Shown piece after piece: positions 1-6,036 of a stretch of DNA of 6,532 nt. Each line of letters starts with the position of its first letter. The stretch's first letter is position 1. The notes beneath the pieces were generated by a model. It did not search any database, was not told where the DNA came from, and saw only the letters and a list, made by a program, of their open reading frames with translations. The stretch comes from Bacillota bacterium. GTDB lineage: Bacteria; Bacillota; Dehalobacteriia; UBA4068. The translations under genes and the position numbers were made by a program. Location: positions 9,638-16,169 of the forward strand of contig JAUMYD010000021.1 in the NCBI GenBank assembly GCA_030528765.1. The letters run 5' to 3'.

Positions 1-1621
1 TCATGTGGTGGTGGATTATGCCGCAGTGGTAGGGGAAACTTCTCTGCAGCGCATCCCTGCTTCTTCGGATCAGGGCCCCTGCTTCCTGTTCACGGCTGAG
101 AACTGCCGGCTGAAATGCACACTTCTGGATCCCATCCTCTATGCGGATGCCCATGCCCGGGAGTATCGCCTTTTTCAGTTTTTTTACCCCTTACGGGAGT
201 TCTTTTTGCTGCTCTTCGTCCTCTGCGGCGTAGCGGGAGCCATTGTTTTTTGCTTCCTGATGGTTGCAGCGGGCCGCCGCAGGGGGCAGGAAGGGATCAG
301 TCTGAATCATCAGGATAAGATCCCGCTGGATCTTTATTTACTGGCTGCCGGGTTTCTGGAGCTCCTGGCGGCGACTGCTGCTTATGAATTGTTCTATGCC
401 CTGCAGCGGAGCTGGCCTGATGATGGCAGCAGCTTTATGCTCCTTCTGCTTTGCCTGCTGCTTTCTGCCATGATCCTGCTGGCGCTGAGTTTTTGCATGA
501 GCCTTGCCACCCGGCTGAAGCTGGGCAGGTGGTGGAGGAACACGGCGGTGTTTTTCCTGCTGTGGCTGGTCGGCCGCTTTTTCCGTGGCTGCCGATGGCT
601 GCTGCTTTCCATCACAGAAGCTTTGCCCATGAGCTGGGCTCTGGTGCTGGGCGGGATCGGCCTGTTTTTGCTGGAGTCTTTGCTTCTGGCTGCTTCGGTG
701 GTGATCTACCGCTACAGAGGCTTCCTGTTGGTTTTTCTTTTGTTTAATCTGCTGCTGCTGCTGGGCCTGTGTTTTCTGGGCCGGAATTTGCAGCGGCTGC
801 GAAAGGCCGGTCAGCACCTGGCGGCAGGTGAGTTTGATTATCAGGTGGATACCCGGCATATGCTGCCGCCGCTGGCCCAGCACGGGCGGGAGCTGAATGC
901 CATTGGCCAGGGTATGGCCATTGCGGTGGAGCAGAGAACCAAAAGTGAGCGTTTGAAAACCGAGCTGATTACCAATGTTTCCCATGATATCAAGACGCCG
1001 CTCACTTCGATCATCAATTATGTGGATCTGCTGCAGAAAGCCCATAGCCCGGAGGAAGAGAAGGAATATCTGGCTGTGCTGGCCCGCCAATCCCAGCGGC
1101 TGAAGAAGCTCACAGAGGATCTGGTGGAGGCCTCCAAGGCTTCTACCGGGAATATTCAGGCAGAGCTGCTGCCCACCAATGTAAATGAGATCCTGCAGCA
1201 GGCCGCGGCGGAATACGGGGAGCGTTTCCGGGAGGGAAAGCTGGAGCTGCAGATGCATCTGCCGGAGACTCCTTTGGAGATCCTGGCAGATGGCCGATTG
1301 CTTTGGCGGATGGTAGATAATTTACTGAACAATGTGGTGAAATATACGCTGCCCGGAACAAGGGTCTATATCGATGCCTTTTCCCAAGGGAAAATGGCCT
1401 GCATCTCTGTGAAAAATGTATCCCGGGAAGCGCTGAACATCAGCGCGGATGAGCTGATGGAGCGCTTTGTCCGGGGGGACAGCTCCCGGAATACCGAAGG
1501 CAGCGGCCTGGGCCTGAATATCGCAAAGAGCCTGGCCGAGCTGCAGGGAGGAGAGCTTTCCCTGCGTATTGACGGAGATCTGTTCAAGGCGCTGCTTTGC
1601 TTCCCCCTTTTGCCGGAATAA
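1..1621 (+). CDS. Sensor histidine kinase, 5' end cut by the window
   Basis: This is a membrane-bound two-component kinase that would autophosphorylate on histidine and pass the phosphate to a response regulator, probably encoded upstream. The frame is open to the left edge and has no convincing start, so the N-terminus (usually a first membrane helix and part of a sensor domain) is missing. Numbering residues from the GTG at 5, about 60 sensor residues are followed by hydrophobic segments near 66-88, 108-132, 144-168, 209-235 and 237-259. A HAMP-like linker covers 260-312. The dimerisation/phosphoacceptor helix is NVSHDIKTPLTS with H327. The ATPase domain has an N box (LLNNVVKYT, N443), an F-box-like ERFVRGDSSR and a G2 box EGSGLGL at 498-504. 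The usual DxGxG G1 box is not visible; KNVSREALNIS occupies that place, as I recall for a clostridial VanS-like subfamily. The sensed signal is unknown. Confidence 0.93.
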   Translation, partial: HVVVDYAAVVGETSLQRIPASSDQGPCFLFTAENCRLKCTLLDPILYADAHAREYRLFQFFYPLREFFLLLFVLCGVAGAIVFCFLMVAAGRRRGQEGISLNHQDKIPLDLYLLAAGFLELLAATAAYELFYALQRSWPDDGSSFMLLLLCLLLSAMILLALSFCMSLATRLKLGRWWRNTAVFFLLWLVGRFFRGCRWLLLSITEALPMSWALVLGGIGLFLLESLLLAASVVIYRYRGFLLVFLLFNLLLLLGLCFLGRNLQRLRKAGQHLAAGEFDYQVDTRHMLPPLAQHGRELNAIGQGMAIAVEQRTKSERLKTELITNVSHDIKTPLTSIINYVDLLQKAHSPEEEKEYLAVLARQSQRLKKLTEDLVEASKASTGNIQAELLPTNVNEILQQAAAEYGERFREGKLELQMHLPETPLEILADGRLLWRMVDNLLNNVVKYTLPGTRVYIDAFSQGKMACISVKNVSREALNISADELMERFVRGDSSRNTEGSGLGLNIAKSLAELQGGELSLRIDGDLFKALLCFPLLPE

Positions 1622-1739
1622 AATTGTTTTACGTTTGCGGCACTGGACATACATTTCCCCCACTTCTCCCCAGGAAGACGGATTGCCTGCCCGGCTGGGT
1701 CCCCCTTGGCAAACAAAGGCAGACAACCAGAGCCGTATT

Positions 1740-1774
1740 GCAGAAGCCCCTCTGTTGAGGGGCTTTCTGCTTTT
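1740..1774 (+). terminator. Intrinsic terminator after the histidine kinase
   Basis: The left arm GCAGAAGCCCCTC (1740-1752) pairs with GAGGGGCTTTCTGC (1757-1770) around a TGTT loop, giving 13 base pairs with one bulged T. It is followed by TTTT at 1771-1774. It lies 119 bases after the kinase stop and about 100 bases before the hydrolase, so it most likely separates the two transcription units. The U-tract is short, so termination may be incomplete. Confidence 0.72.
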
Positions 1775-1821
1775 GGGGAGCAGGAGAGAAGAGCCTGTTT
1801 CGCGAATAGCTAAAAAAGAGG

Positions 1822-1858
1822 CTTTGGAAGGAGCTGATCTTTTGACGGCTTTCCAAAG
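1822..1858 (+). repeat. Leader hairpin just upstream of the hydrolase ribosome binding site
   Basis: CTTTGGAAGG (1822-1831) can pair with CTTTCCAAAG (1849-1858), forming ten base pairs with one G-U and a 17-base loop. The stem ends only three bases before the AAAGGAGG ribosome binding site at 1862-1869. It lacks a U-tail, so it is not a terminator. It could stabilise the mRNA 5' end or influence translation of the operon. The structure is seen in sequence; its function is inferred. I found no clear promoter between the terminator at 1740-1774 and this gene. Confidence 0.4.
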
Positions 1859-1873
1859 AGAAAAGGAGGATCC

Positions 1874-2782
1874 ATGGCCAGCCTGATTTCTGCGATGCTG
1901 CGGCGGCAGATTCGTTTGTTTAAACCTTTTCTCAGCAATTTCAGTATCACAGCCTCCCGCAATTTGCAGGAGGTCCTGGGGGAGCTGGGCGCAAAAGCTA
2001 TGGGGGAGAAAGTGGAATACCAGGATTTGCATATCGCTGCGATCCCCGCAGCGCTGGCTGTTCCCGTTGAGCTGCCGCCGGAGGATCCGCGGATCGTCCT
2101 TTATCTTCATGGTGGCGGCTATGTGGCGGGCAGCATCAAATATGCAAAGGGCTTTGCCGGCGTTCTGGCGGTAAAGGCGAACCTGCGGGTGCTGTGCATT
2201 GCGTATCGCCTGGCACCGGAGAATCCCTTCCCGGCTGCCCTGGAAGATTCGCTGGCTGCTTATGAATATCTGTTGGAGCAGGGCTATGCTCCGGAGAATA
2301 TCTCCCTGATCGGAGAATCTGCCGGGGGCGGGCTGCTTTTTTCCCTTTGCCTGCTGCTGAAATCCCTGGGCCGCCCCATGCCCGGGCGGTTGGTGGCCCT
2401 GTCTCCCTGGACAGATCTGAGCCTGAGCGGAGAAAGCTATCAGACAAAGCGCAAAGAGGACCCCTGCCTGAGTATCAAGGAGATTGAAGGCTTTGTCCAT
2501 GCCTACTGCCCGCAGAATCCCCGGGATCCCTTGGCTTCTCCGCTTTTTGGGGAACTTTCCGGTCTGCCTTTCTGCCGGATCTATGTGGGGGAGGATGAGC
2601 TGCTGCTGGATGATTCCCGCCTGATGGCAGAGAAATTATGCCTTGCCGGTGTGGATTGCCGGCTGAAGGTAGAACCGGGGCTGTGGCATGCTTATGTGCT
2701 TTACGGTGTGCCGGAGGCCAATACTGCGCTGGAAGAGATCAAGGAATTTTTTGAGGAAAATTTGTATGGTGAAGCAGATTGA
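1874..2782 (+). CDS. HSL-family alpha/beta hydrolase (carboxylesterase/lipase-like)
   Basis: A 302-residue predicted serine ester hydrolase of the hormone-sensitive-lipase (bacterial family IV) type, cytosolic because no signal peptide is evident. Visible motifs are the oxyanion-hole HGGGY at 79-83, the family-typical YRLAPE at 111-116, the nucleophile elbow GESAGG with S149, an acid residue in VGEDELLLDD (D241), and the catalytic histidine H272 in LWHAY. The triad is therefore complete and the length is normal for the family. The start ATG is supported by AAAGGAGG at 1862-1869 with four bases of spacing. It is the first gene of a three-gene operon. Its 3' end overlaps the acyltransferase start by 17 bases, which suggests translational coupling and a shared pathway. 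The substrate cannot be read from the sequence; a short- or medium-chain ester is the family expectation. Confidence 0.9.
   Translation: MASLISAMLRRQIRLFKPFLSNFSITASRNLQEVLGELGAKAMGEKVEYQDLHIAAIPAALAVPVELPPEDPRIVLYLHGGGYVAGSIKYAKGFAGVLAVKANLRVLCIAYRLAPENPFPAALEDSLAAYEYLLEQGYAPENISLIGESAGGGLLFSLCLLLKSLGRPMPGRLVALSPWTDLSLSGESYQTKRKEDPCLSIKEIEGFVHAYCPQNPRDPLASPLFGELSGLPFCRIYVGEDELLLDDSRLMAEKLCLAGVDCRLKVEPGLWHAYVLYGVPEANTALEEIKEFFEENLYGEAD
2753..2756 (+). promoter_or_regulatory. Ribosome binding site that sets the acyltransferase start
   Basis: GAGG inside the hydrolase coding end lies nine bases before the ATG at 2766. It supports that start over the frame's earlier ATG at 2688, whose 26-residue extension has no family-like features. 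Confidence 0.5.
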
Positions 2783-4055
2783 ACCGATTTGGATGAAACT
2801 GGACAACGCTGCCAAAATTTATCCTGCTGCCATGCGCCGGGATTGGACAGCGATTTTCCGTTTTTCCATGAATTTAACAGAAAAGGTGGATCCCCAGATC
2901 CTGGCAAGGGCGCTTCATGCCACAATGCCCCGCTTTCCCAGTTTTTCTGTGCGTTTGCGCCGGGGGATGTTCTGGTTCTATCTGGATCATAACCCCGGGG
3001 AGCCCGAGCTGCAGGAGGATGTAGCGAACCCCTGCGTTCGGATGAAGCTGCGGGAAAATCGGCACTTCATGTTCCGGGTGCGCTATTATGATACCCGCAT
3101 TGCCGTGGAGTTTTTCCATGTTCTCTGCGATGGCAGCGGAGGGCTTTGCTTTATCAAGACGCTGGTGGCAGAATACCTGCGGCTGAAATACGGAGCGAAG
3201 ATCCCCCGGGGGGCTGAGATACTGAACTGCAAGGAGACTCCGAAGGAGGAAGAATGGGAGGATGCCTTCCTGCGCTATGCCGGCCGGCAGACCCGTTCCC
3301 GGCAGGAGCCGGATGCCTACTTTCTGCCCGGTGCTTCTGAGCCGCCGGACGGCATCCATGTGGTGACCGGGATCATTCCGGTGAAGGAAGTTCTCAGCCG
3401 GGCAAAGGCTATGGGCGTGACATTGACGGAATTCCTGACAGCAGTGCTGATCCAATCGGTGGACAGCATTCAGCGAAAAAACGTGCGCAGGGAAGGTCAC
3501 CTGAAGCCGGTGAAGGTTTGTATTCCCGTGAATCTGCGGGCGATCTTCCCCAGCTCCACCCTGCGGAATTTTTCCTTTTTCGTAAACCCGGGCGTGGAGG
3601 CCCGTCTGGGGGAATACAGCCTGGAAGAAATTGCCGCCATTGTACATCATCAGATGGGGCTGGAGGTCACGGAAAAGAACCTCCGTGCCCGTTTCAGCGT
3701 GAATGTTCGCTCAGAGCAGAACCCTATTCTGCGGGTGACCCCGCTGTTTTTGAAAAATCTGGTGATGCGGGCTGTGTTTTACCGGGTGGGGGACAGAAAA
3801 ACATCTACCACTCTGACGAATCTGGGGCGGGTACAGCTGCCTCCGGAGATGTCTAAATATGTGCAGCGCATGGATCTGGTCCTGGGGCCGCTTTCCCGCA
3901 ACCGGGCAGTCAGCGCGGCCATCAGCTATCAGGATACGCTGTATTATACTTTTACCAATACAATGAAAAGCCGGGAGCTGGAAAGGGAATTTTTCCATCG
4001 CCTGGTGAAGCTGGGGATTCCGGTGAAGGTGGAAAGCAATCAGCAGTGGAGCTGA
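2766..4055 (+). CDS. Condensation-domain-like acyltransferase (annotated elsewhere as alcohol acetyltransferase)
   Basis: A 429-residue protein of the CoA-dependent acyltransferase superfamily that includes NRPS condensation domains, wax-ester synthases and alcohol acetyltransferases. The catalytic-type motif HxxxDG is present as HVLCDG, with H118, D122 and G123. NLGRV at 352-356 sits where the superfamily has its structural DFGWG-like motif. The N-terminus carries WMKLDNAAKIYPAA, which I recognise from a widespread Bacillota family of unknown substrate. I chose ATG 2766 because the conserved W9-KLDNAA segment lies inside it and a GAGG site precedes it; ATG 2793 is an alternative. No carrier-protein or adenylation domain is attached and no membrane segment is evident, so it probably works on free acyl-CoA and a small acceptor. 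It overlaps the hydrolase gene by 17 bases and is followed after 44 bases by the membrane protein gene. Confidence 0.82.
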   Translation: MVKQIEPIWMKLDNAAKIYPAAMRRDWTAIFRFSMNLTEKVDPQILARALHATMPRFPSFSVRLRRGMFWFYLDHNPGEPELQEDVANPCVRMKLRENRHFMFRVRYYDTRIAVEFFHVLCDGSGGLCFIKTLVAEYLRLKYGAKIPRGAEILNCKETPKEEEWEDAFLRYAGRQTRSRQEPDAYFLPGASEPPDGIHVVTGIIPVKEVLSRAKAMGVTLTEFLTAVLIQSVDSIQRKNVRREGHLKPVKVCIPVNLRAIFPSSTLRNFSFFVNPGVEARLGEYSLEEIAAIVHHQMGLEVTEKNLRARFSVNVRSEQNPILRVTPLFLKNLVMRAVFYRVGDRKTSTTLTNLGRVQLPPEMSKYVQRMDLVLGPLSRNRAVSAAISYQDTLYYTFTNTMKSRELEREFFHRLVKLGIPVKVESNQQWS

Positions 4056-4085
4056 GGCTTTGGCAGCAGTGGAAAATTTTTATTG

Positions 4086-4093
4086 AAAAGGAG
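4086..4093 (+). promoter_or_regulatory. Ribosome binding site that sets the zinc-ribbon protein start
   Basis: AAAAGGAG is placed six bases before ATG 4100. It selects the start MSYCVNCG, which puts the zinc ribbon at the very N-terminus. The frame's earlier ATG at 4046 would overlap the upstream gene and add 18 unconserved-looking residues. Confidence 0.75.
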
Positions 4094-4099
4094 AATGCA

Positions 4100-4807
4100 A
4101 TGTCTTACTGTGTGAACTGCGGTGTAGAGCTGGCAGAAAGCGAGAAGTACTGCCCTCTCTGCCAGACGGAGGTGCTGAATCCCAGATCCCCCTGGAAGGA
4201 GCCGACCACCCGGCCTTATCCGCCCCGGCTGGAGCGGCTGATGAAGCGGATCGACCGCCGGTATCTGGCGATATTGCTGGGTGCCTTTATGCTGCTGCCG
4301 GTTTTGGTGACGATGCTTTGCGATCTTTTGTCCGGGGATGGGATGAGTTGGTCAGCTTATGTGCTGGCTGCCGGGTTTTTGCTGGCGGTTTGGATCCTTC
4401 TTCCTCTATGGATGAAAAAGTTTTATCCCGTATCCTGCCTGGCTATGGATGGGCTGGCCACCTTGCTTTTTCTTTTTACAGTGGAGCAGATCAGCGGCGG
4501 GAGCTGGTTCCTTCTTCTGGCTGCCCCCATCACGATTTTTGCCTTTGCAGCGCCCATGCTGCTGATTTTCCTTTTCCGGAAAAGATGGGCTCAGCGTCTG
4601 CTGACCCGGATCGCTCTGTTTCTGCTGATTTGCAGTGTGTTCTGCATGCTGGTGGAAGTCACTATTGATTTCTTTGTTGCACGGCAGCTGACGATGAACT
4701 GGGCGCTGTTTGTTCTGGTGCCCTGCCTTACTTTGGCCCTGGCAGCCCTGATCCTGGACAGCAAGCAGAAACTGAAGGATGAAATTCTGAAGCGGATGTT
4801 TTATTGA
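4100..4807 (+). CDS. N-terminal zinc-ribbon, six-segment integral membrane protein (DUF6320-like)
   Basis: A 235-residue protein of unknown function. The first 21 residues form a zinc ribbon with C4, C7, C18 and C21 (CVNCG and CPLCQ), which should bind one zinc on the cytosolic side. A proline-rich, basic linker (about 27-54) leads to hydrophobic segments near 55-77, 84-105, 109-129, 136-159, 168-193 and 200-219, and a short charged tail. It resembles, from memory, the DUF6320 group of Bacillota membrane proteins. Its position directly after the hydrolase and acyltransferase, with a terminator right behind it, makes it the last gene of that operon. A role in tethering the enzymes, moving their product or sensing the membrane is possible, but nothing in the sequence decides. 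No transporter or enzyme motif is visible. Confidence 0.82.
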   Translation: MSYCVNCGVELAESEKYCPLCQTEVLNPRSPWKEPTTRPYPPRLERLMKRIDRRYLAILLGAFMLLPVLVTMLCDLLSGDGMSWSAYVLAAGFLLAVWILLPLWMKKFYPVSCLAMDGLATLLFLFTVEQISGGSWFLLLAAPITIFAFAAPMLLIFLFRKRWAQRLLTRIALFLLICSVFCMLVEVTIDFFVARQLTMNWALFVLVPCLTLALAALILDSKQKLKDEILKRMFY

Positions 4808-4842
4808 TCTGCTCAGCTGTGGCAGGCTTTTCAGAGAGAAGA

Positions 4843-4877
4843 AAATCCCCTTTCCAAGATTGCGGAAGGGGATTTTT
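4843..4877 (+). terminator. Intrinsic terminator, probably shared by convergent genes
   Basis: AAATCCCCTT(T)CC pairs with GGAAGGGGATTT around an eight-base loop (about 12 base pairs, one bulged T), followed by a T-run at 4873-4877. It lies 35 bases after the membrane protein stop. Read on the minus strand it also ends in a T-rich stretch (TTTTCTTCTCT), so it may terminate the convergent E1-like gene, which stops at 4936. Confidence 0.83.
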
Positions 4878-4935
4878 GCGCTTTTTGTTTGTGCGGTGGA
4901 AAAGAAGGCCCTGCCCGGCTGGGTGAAAATCTTTT

Positions 4936-5664
4936 TTAGCTGCCTTGCTGGCAGAAGCAATCCGGATCGGGGCTGAGCTCCACGCGCTGGCAAATGCCCT
5001 GCTCCCCATCCCAGACCAGCATGGCGGGGCTTTGCTCCAGACCCAGCAGCAGCTTATAGGCGGCCATTGCCTGCATGGAGCCGATCAGGCCGGCTGTTGC
5101 GCCCAGGATGGCCTTATCCGGCGCACCGGAGCGGTAGCCATGGGGGAAGAGGCAGCGCAGGCAGGGTGTTTTCCCGGGGAGGATGGGCATGATCTGCCCG
5201 TTCAGGCGGTATACGCCGCCGTGGATGAAGGGAATACCCAGCTCGATGCAGGCATCGTTCAGAATAAAGCGGGCCTCGAAATTATCCAGGCAATCCATGA
5301 CAAGATCATAGCCGGAAAGAATGCGCCGGGCATTTTCCCGGCTGAGGTATTCCGGGTAAATATCCAGCTGAAGCTGAGGACTCTGCTGCCGCAGCCGTTC
5401 CGCGGCGCAAAGGGCTTTGGGTTTTTCCAGATCTGCAGGGGTATAGAGCAGCTGCCGATTCAGATTGGAGAGGCTGACCACATCCCCATCCAGCAGACCC
5501 AGGCGGCCAATGCCCATGGCAGCGAGATACAGCGCCACCGGGGAGCCCAGGCCGCCCACACCGCAGAGCAGAACGGAGGAGGAAAGCAGCTTCTCCTGCC
5601 CTGCCTGCCCCAGCCCGGGCAGAAGCATTTGCCGACTATAGATCTCAGCCTGTGTTTTATCCAT
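4936..5664 (-). CDS. MoeB/ThiF/HesA-family E1-like adenylyltransferase
   Basis: A 242-residue cytosolic enzyme predicted to use ATP to adenylate the C-terminal glycine of a small ubiquitin-like sulfur carrier (MoaD or ThiS type), preparing it for sulfur transfer in molybdopterin or thiamine synthesis. Motifs in order: the nucleotide-binding loop GVGGLGS at 35-41, LLDGD with D59 and D61, NLNRQ at 67-71 (R70), K83, and DCLDN with D127. A CLRC pair (C168, C171) and C236/C238 near the end are the likely zinc ligands. The last pair is CFC rather than the usual CxxC. The cysteine-bearing loop of many MoeB/ThiF proteins reads DKAILGATAGLIGS here, with no cysteine. AAAAGGAG precedes the ATG by seven bases. 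Because it is divergent from a cofactor-riboswitch-controlled gene, a molybdopterin role is favoured over thiamine; this is inference. No carrier protein gene is in the window. Confidence 0.88.
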   Translation of the reverse strand: MDKTQAEIYSRQMLLPGLGQAGQEKLLSSSVLLCGVGGLGSPVALYLAAMGIGRLGLLDGDVVSLSNLNRQLLYTPADLEKPKALCAAERLRQQSPQLQLDIYPEYLSRENARRILSGYDLVMDCLDNFEARFILNDACIELGIPFIHGGVYRLNGQIMPILPGKTPCLRCLFPHGYRSGAPDKAILGATAGLIGSMQAMAAYKLLLGLEQSPAMLVWDGEQGICQRVELSPDPDCFCQQGS

Positions 5665-5790
5665 GCGCAGACTCCTTTTTCAATGCTTTGTGCTTTTTAG
5701 CTTCGCCGTTTTGGAAGCTCTTCCTGCTGCGGGGACTTTGATTTTTATTTTGCCGAAAAGGGCTATACTTTTTTTCTGGTCTCTGTGCTG

Positions 5791-5823
5791 ATTCTCGCCA
5801 GATCGCTCTGGGGAATCATTCCC
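5791..5823. repeat. Overlapping hairpin and 13-base palindrome
   Basis: GGGAATcATTCCC at 5811-5823 is a perfect inverted repeat with one central base, ending 15 bases before the candidate -35 box. It overlaps a second dyad, CCAGA-TCGC-TCTGG at 5798-5811, which can be extended by ATTC/GAAT outside. It could be an operator for a dimeric regulator of either divergent gene. There is no flanking T-tract, so a terminator is unlikely. GATCGCTCTG (5801-5810) also nearly repeats GATCGCTCCG (5886-5895), which includes the P1 strand of the leader RNA. Confidence 0.4.
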
Positions 5824-5838
5824 ATCGTCTTATAGGTG

Positions 5839-5867
5839 TTGCAAAAATTCTGCAGCTATGCTATTCT
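5839..5867 (+). promoter_or_regulatory. Candidate sigma-70 promoter for the riboswitch leader
   Basis: TTGCAA (5839-5844), a 17-base spacer and TATTCT (5862-5867), with a TG at 5859-5860 forming an extended -10. Each box matches consensus at four of six positions. Transcription would begin near 5874, about 15 bases before the first stem of the structured RNA, which is where a riboswitch promoter should be. An overlapping TATTAT at 5868-5873 is a better -10 on its own but has no suitable -35. Confidence 0.5.
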
Positions 5868-5885
5868 TATTATAGAAAGATAGCG

Positions 5886-6030
5886 GATCGCTCCGAGTTT
5901 TGCCGGCCAGATTTCTGGTGGGCAAAAACGATAAGGTTGCTGCTGGTAACGGCACGGCCCGCCGACTGTATGTGTCATTGCAAAGGAGCCTGCTTATGCC
6001 TATGGGGTATACCTGTAAGCATGGGCAGGT
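5886..6030 (+). promoter_or_regulatory. Putative molybdenum/tungsten cofactor (Moco/Tuco) riboswitch
   Basis: The leader RNA folds into nested elements. P1 pairs GCTCC (5890-5894) with GGAGC (5985-5989). P2 pairs TTTTGCC (5898-5904) with GGCAAAA (5921-5927), topped by CCAG/CTGG (5907-5910, 5915-5918). Next comes a hairpin TGCTG-GTAA-CGGCA (5941-5954) with a GNRA tetraloop. A long 3' hairpin follows, with arms 5989-5999 and 6019-6029. The combination of CTCCGAG, a GNRA hairpin, AAAGGAG closing P1 and the ATGGGCAGG 3' end matches my memory of the Moco RNA motif described by Regulski and colleagues. The downstream gene, a ferredoxin of the aldehyde-oxidoreductase type, and the MoeB-like neighbour fit that identity. 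Moco versus Tuco cannot be decided by eye. The folds are seen in sequence; the family name is recognition from memory. Confidence 0.68.
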
Positions 6031-6036
6031 TTTTCT
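5989..6036 (+). terminator. U-tailed hairpin, likely riboswitch expression platform
   Basis: CCTGCTTATGC (5989-5999) pairs with GCATGGGCAGG (6019-6029) over eleven base pairs with two G-U. The loop can add a six-pair inner stem (6001-6006 with 6012-6017). Five T residues (6030-6034) follow. The left arm begins with a base used by the P1 3' strand (5985-5989), so P1 and this hairpin abut or compete. It may be part of the aptamer, a terminator, or both. It stands about 110 bases before the ferredoxin start. Confidence 0.55.

Noticed and set aside
1687..1700. The 14-mer CTGCCCGGCTGGGT, repeated at 4911-4924, both in noncoding DNA after genes
   Set aside because: A repeat of this length in GC-rich DNA can arise by chance in a window this size. 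Flanks do not match and there is no sign of a mobile element.
1322..2500. A 392-codon minus-strand open frame
   Set aside because: It spans the end of the kinase, the terminator and the hydrolase in antisense. Its length reflects GC-rich codon use and it shows no domain.
4945..5700. A 251-codon plus-strand open frame
   Set aside because: It is the mirror of the E1-like gene, whose minus-strand translation carries all family motifs and a good ribosome binding site.
5764..5769. TATACT as a plus-strand -10 box
   Set aside because: The only -35-like TTGATT is 20 bases upstream, which is too far, and the promoter at 5839-5867 is better placed before the riboswitch.
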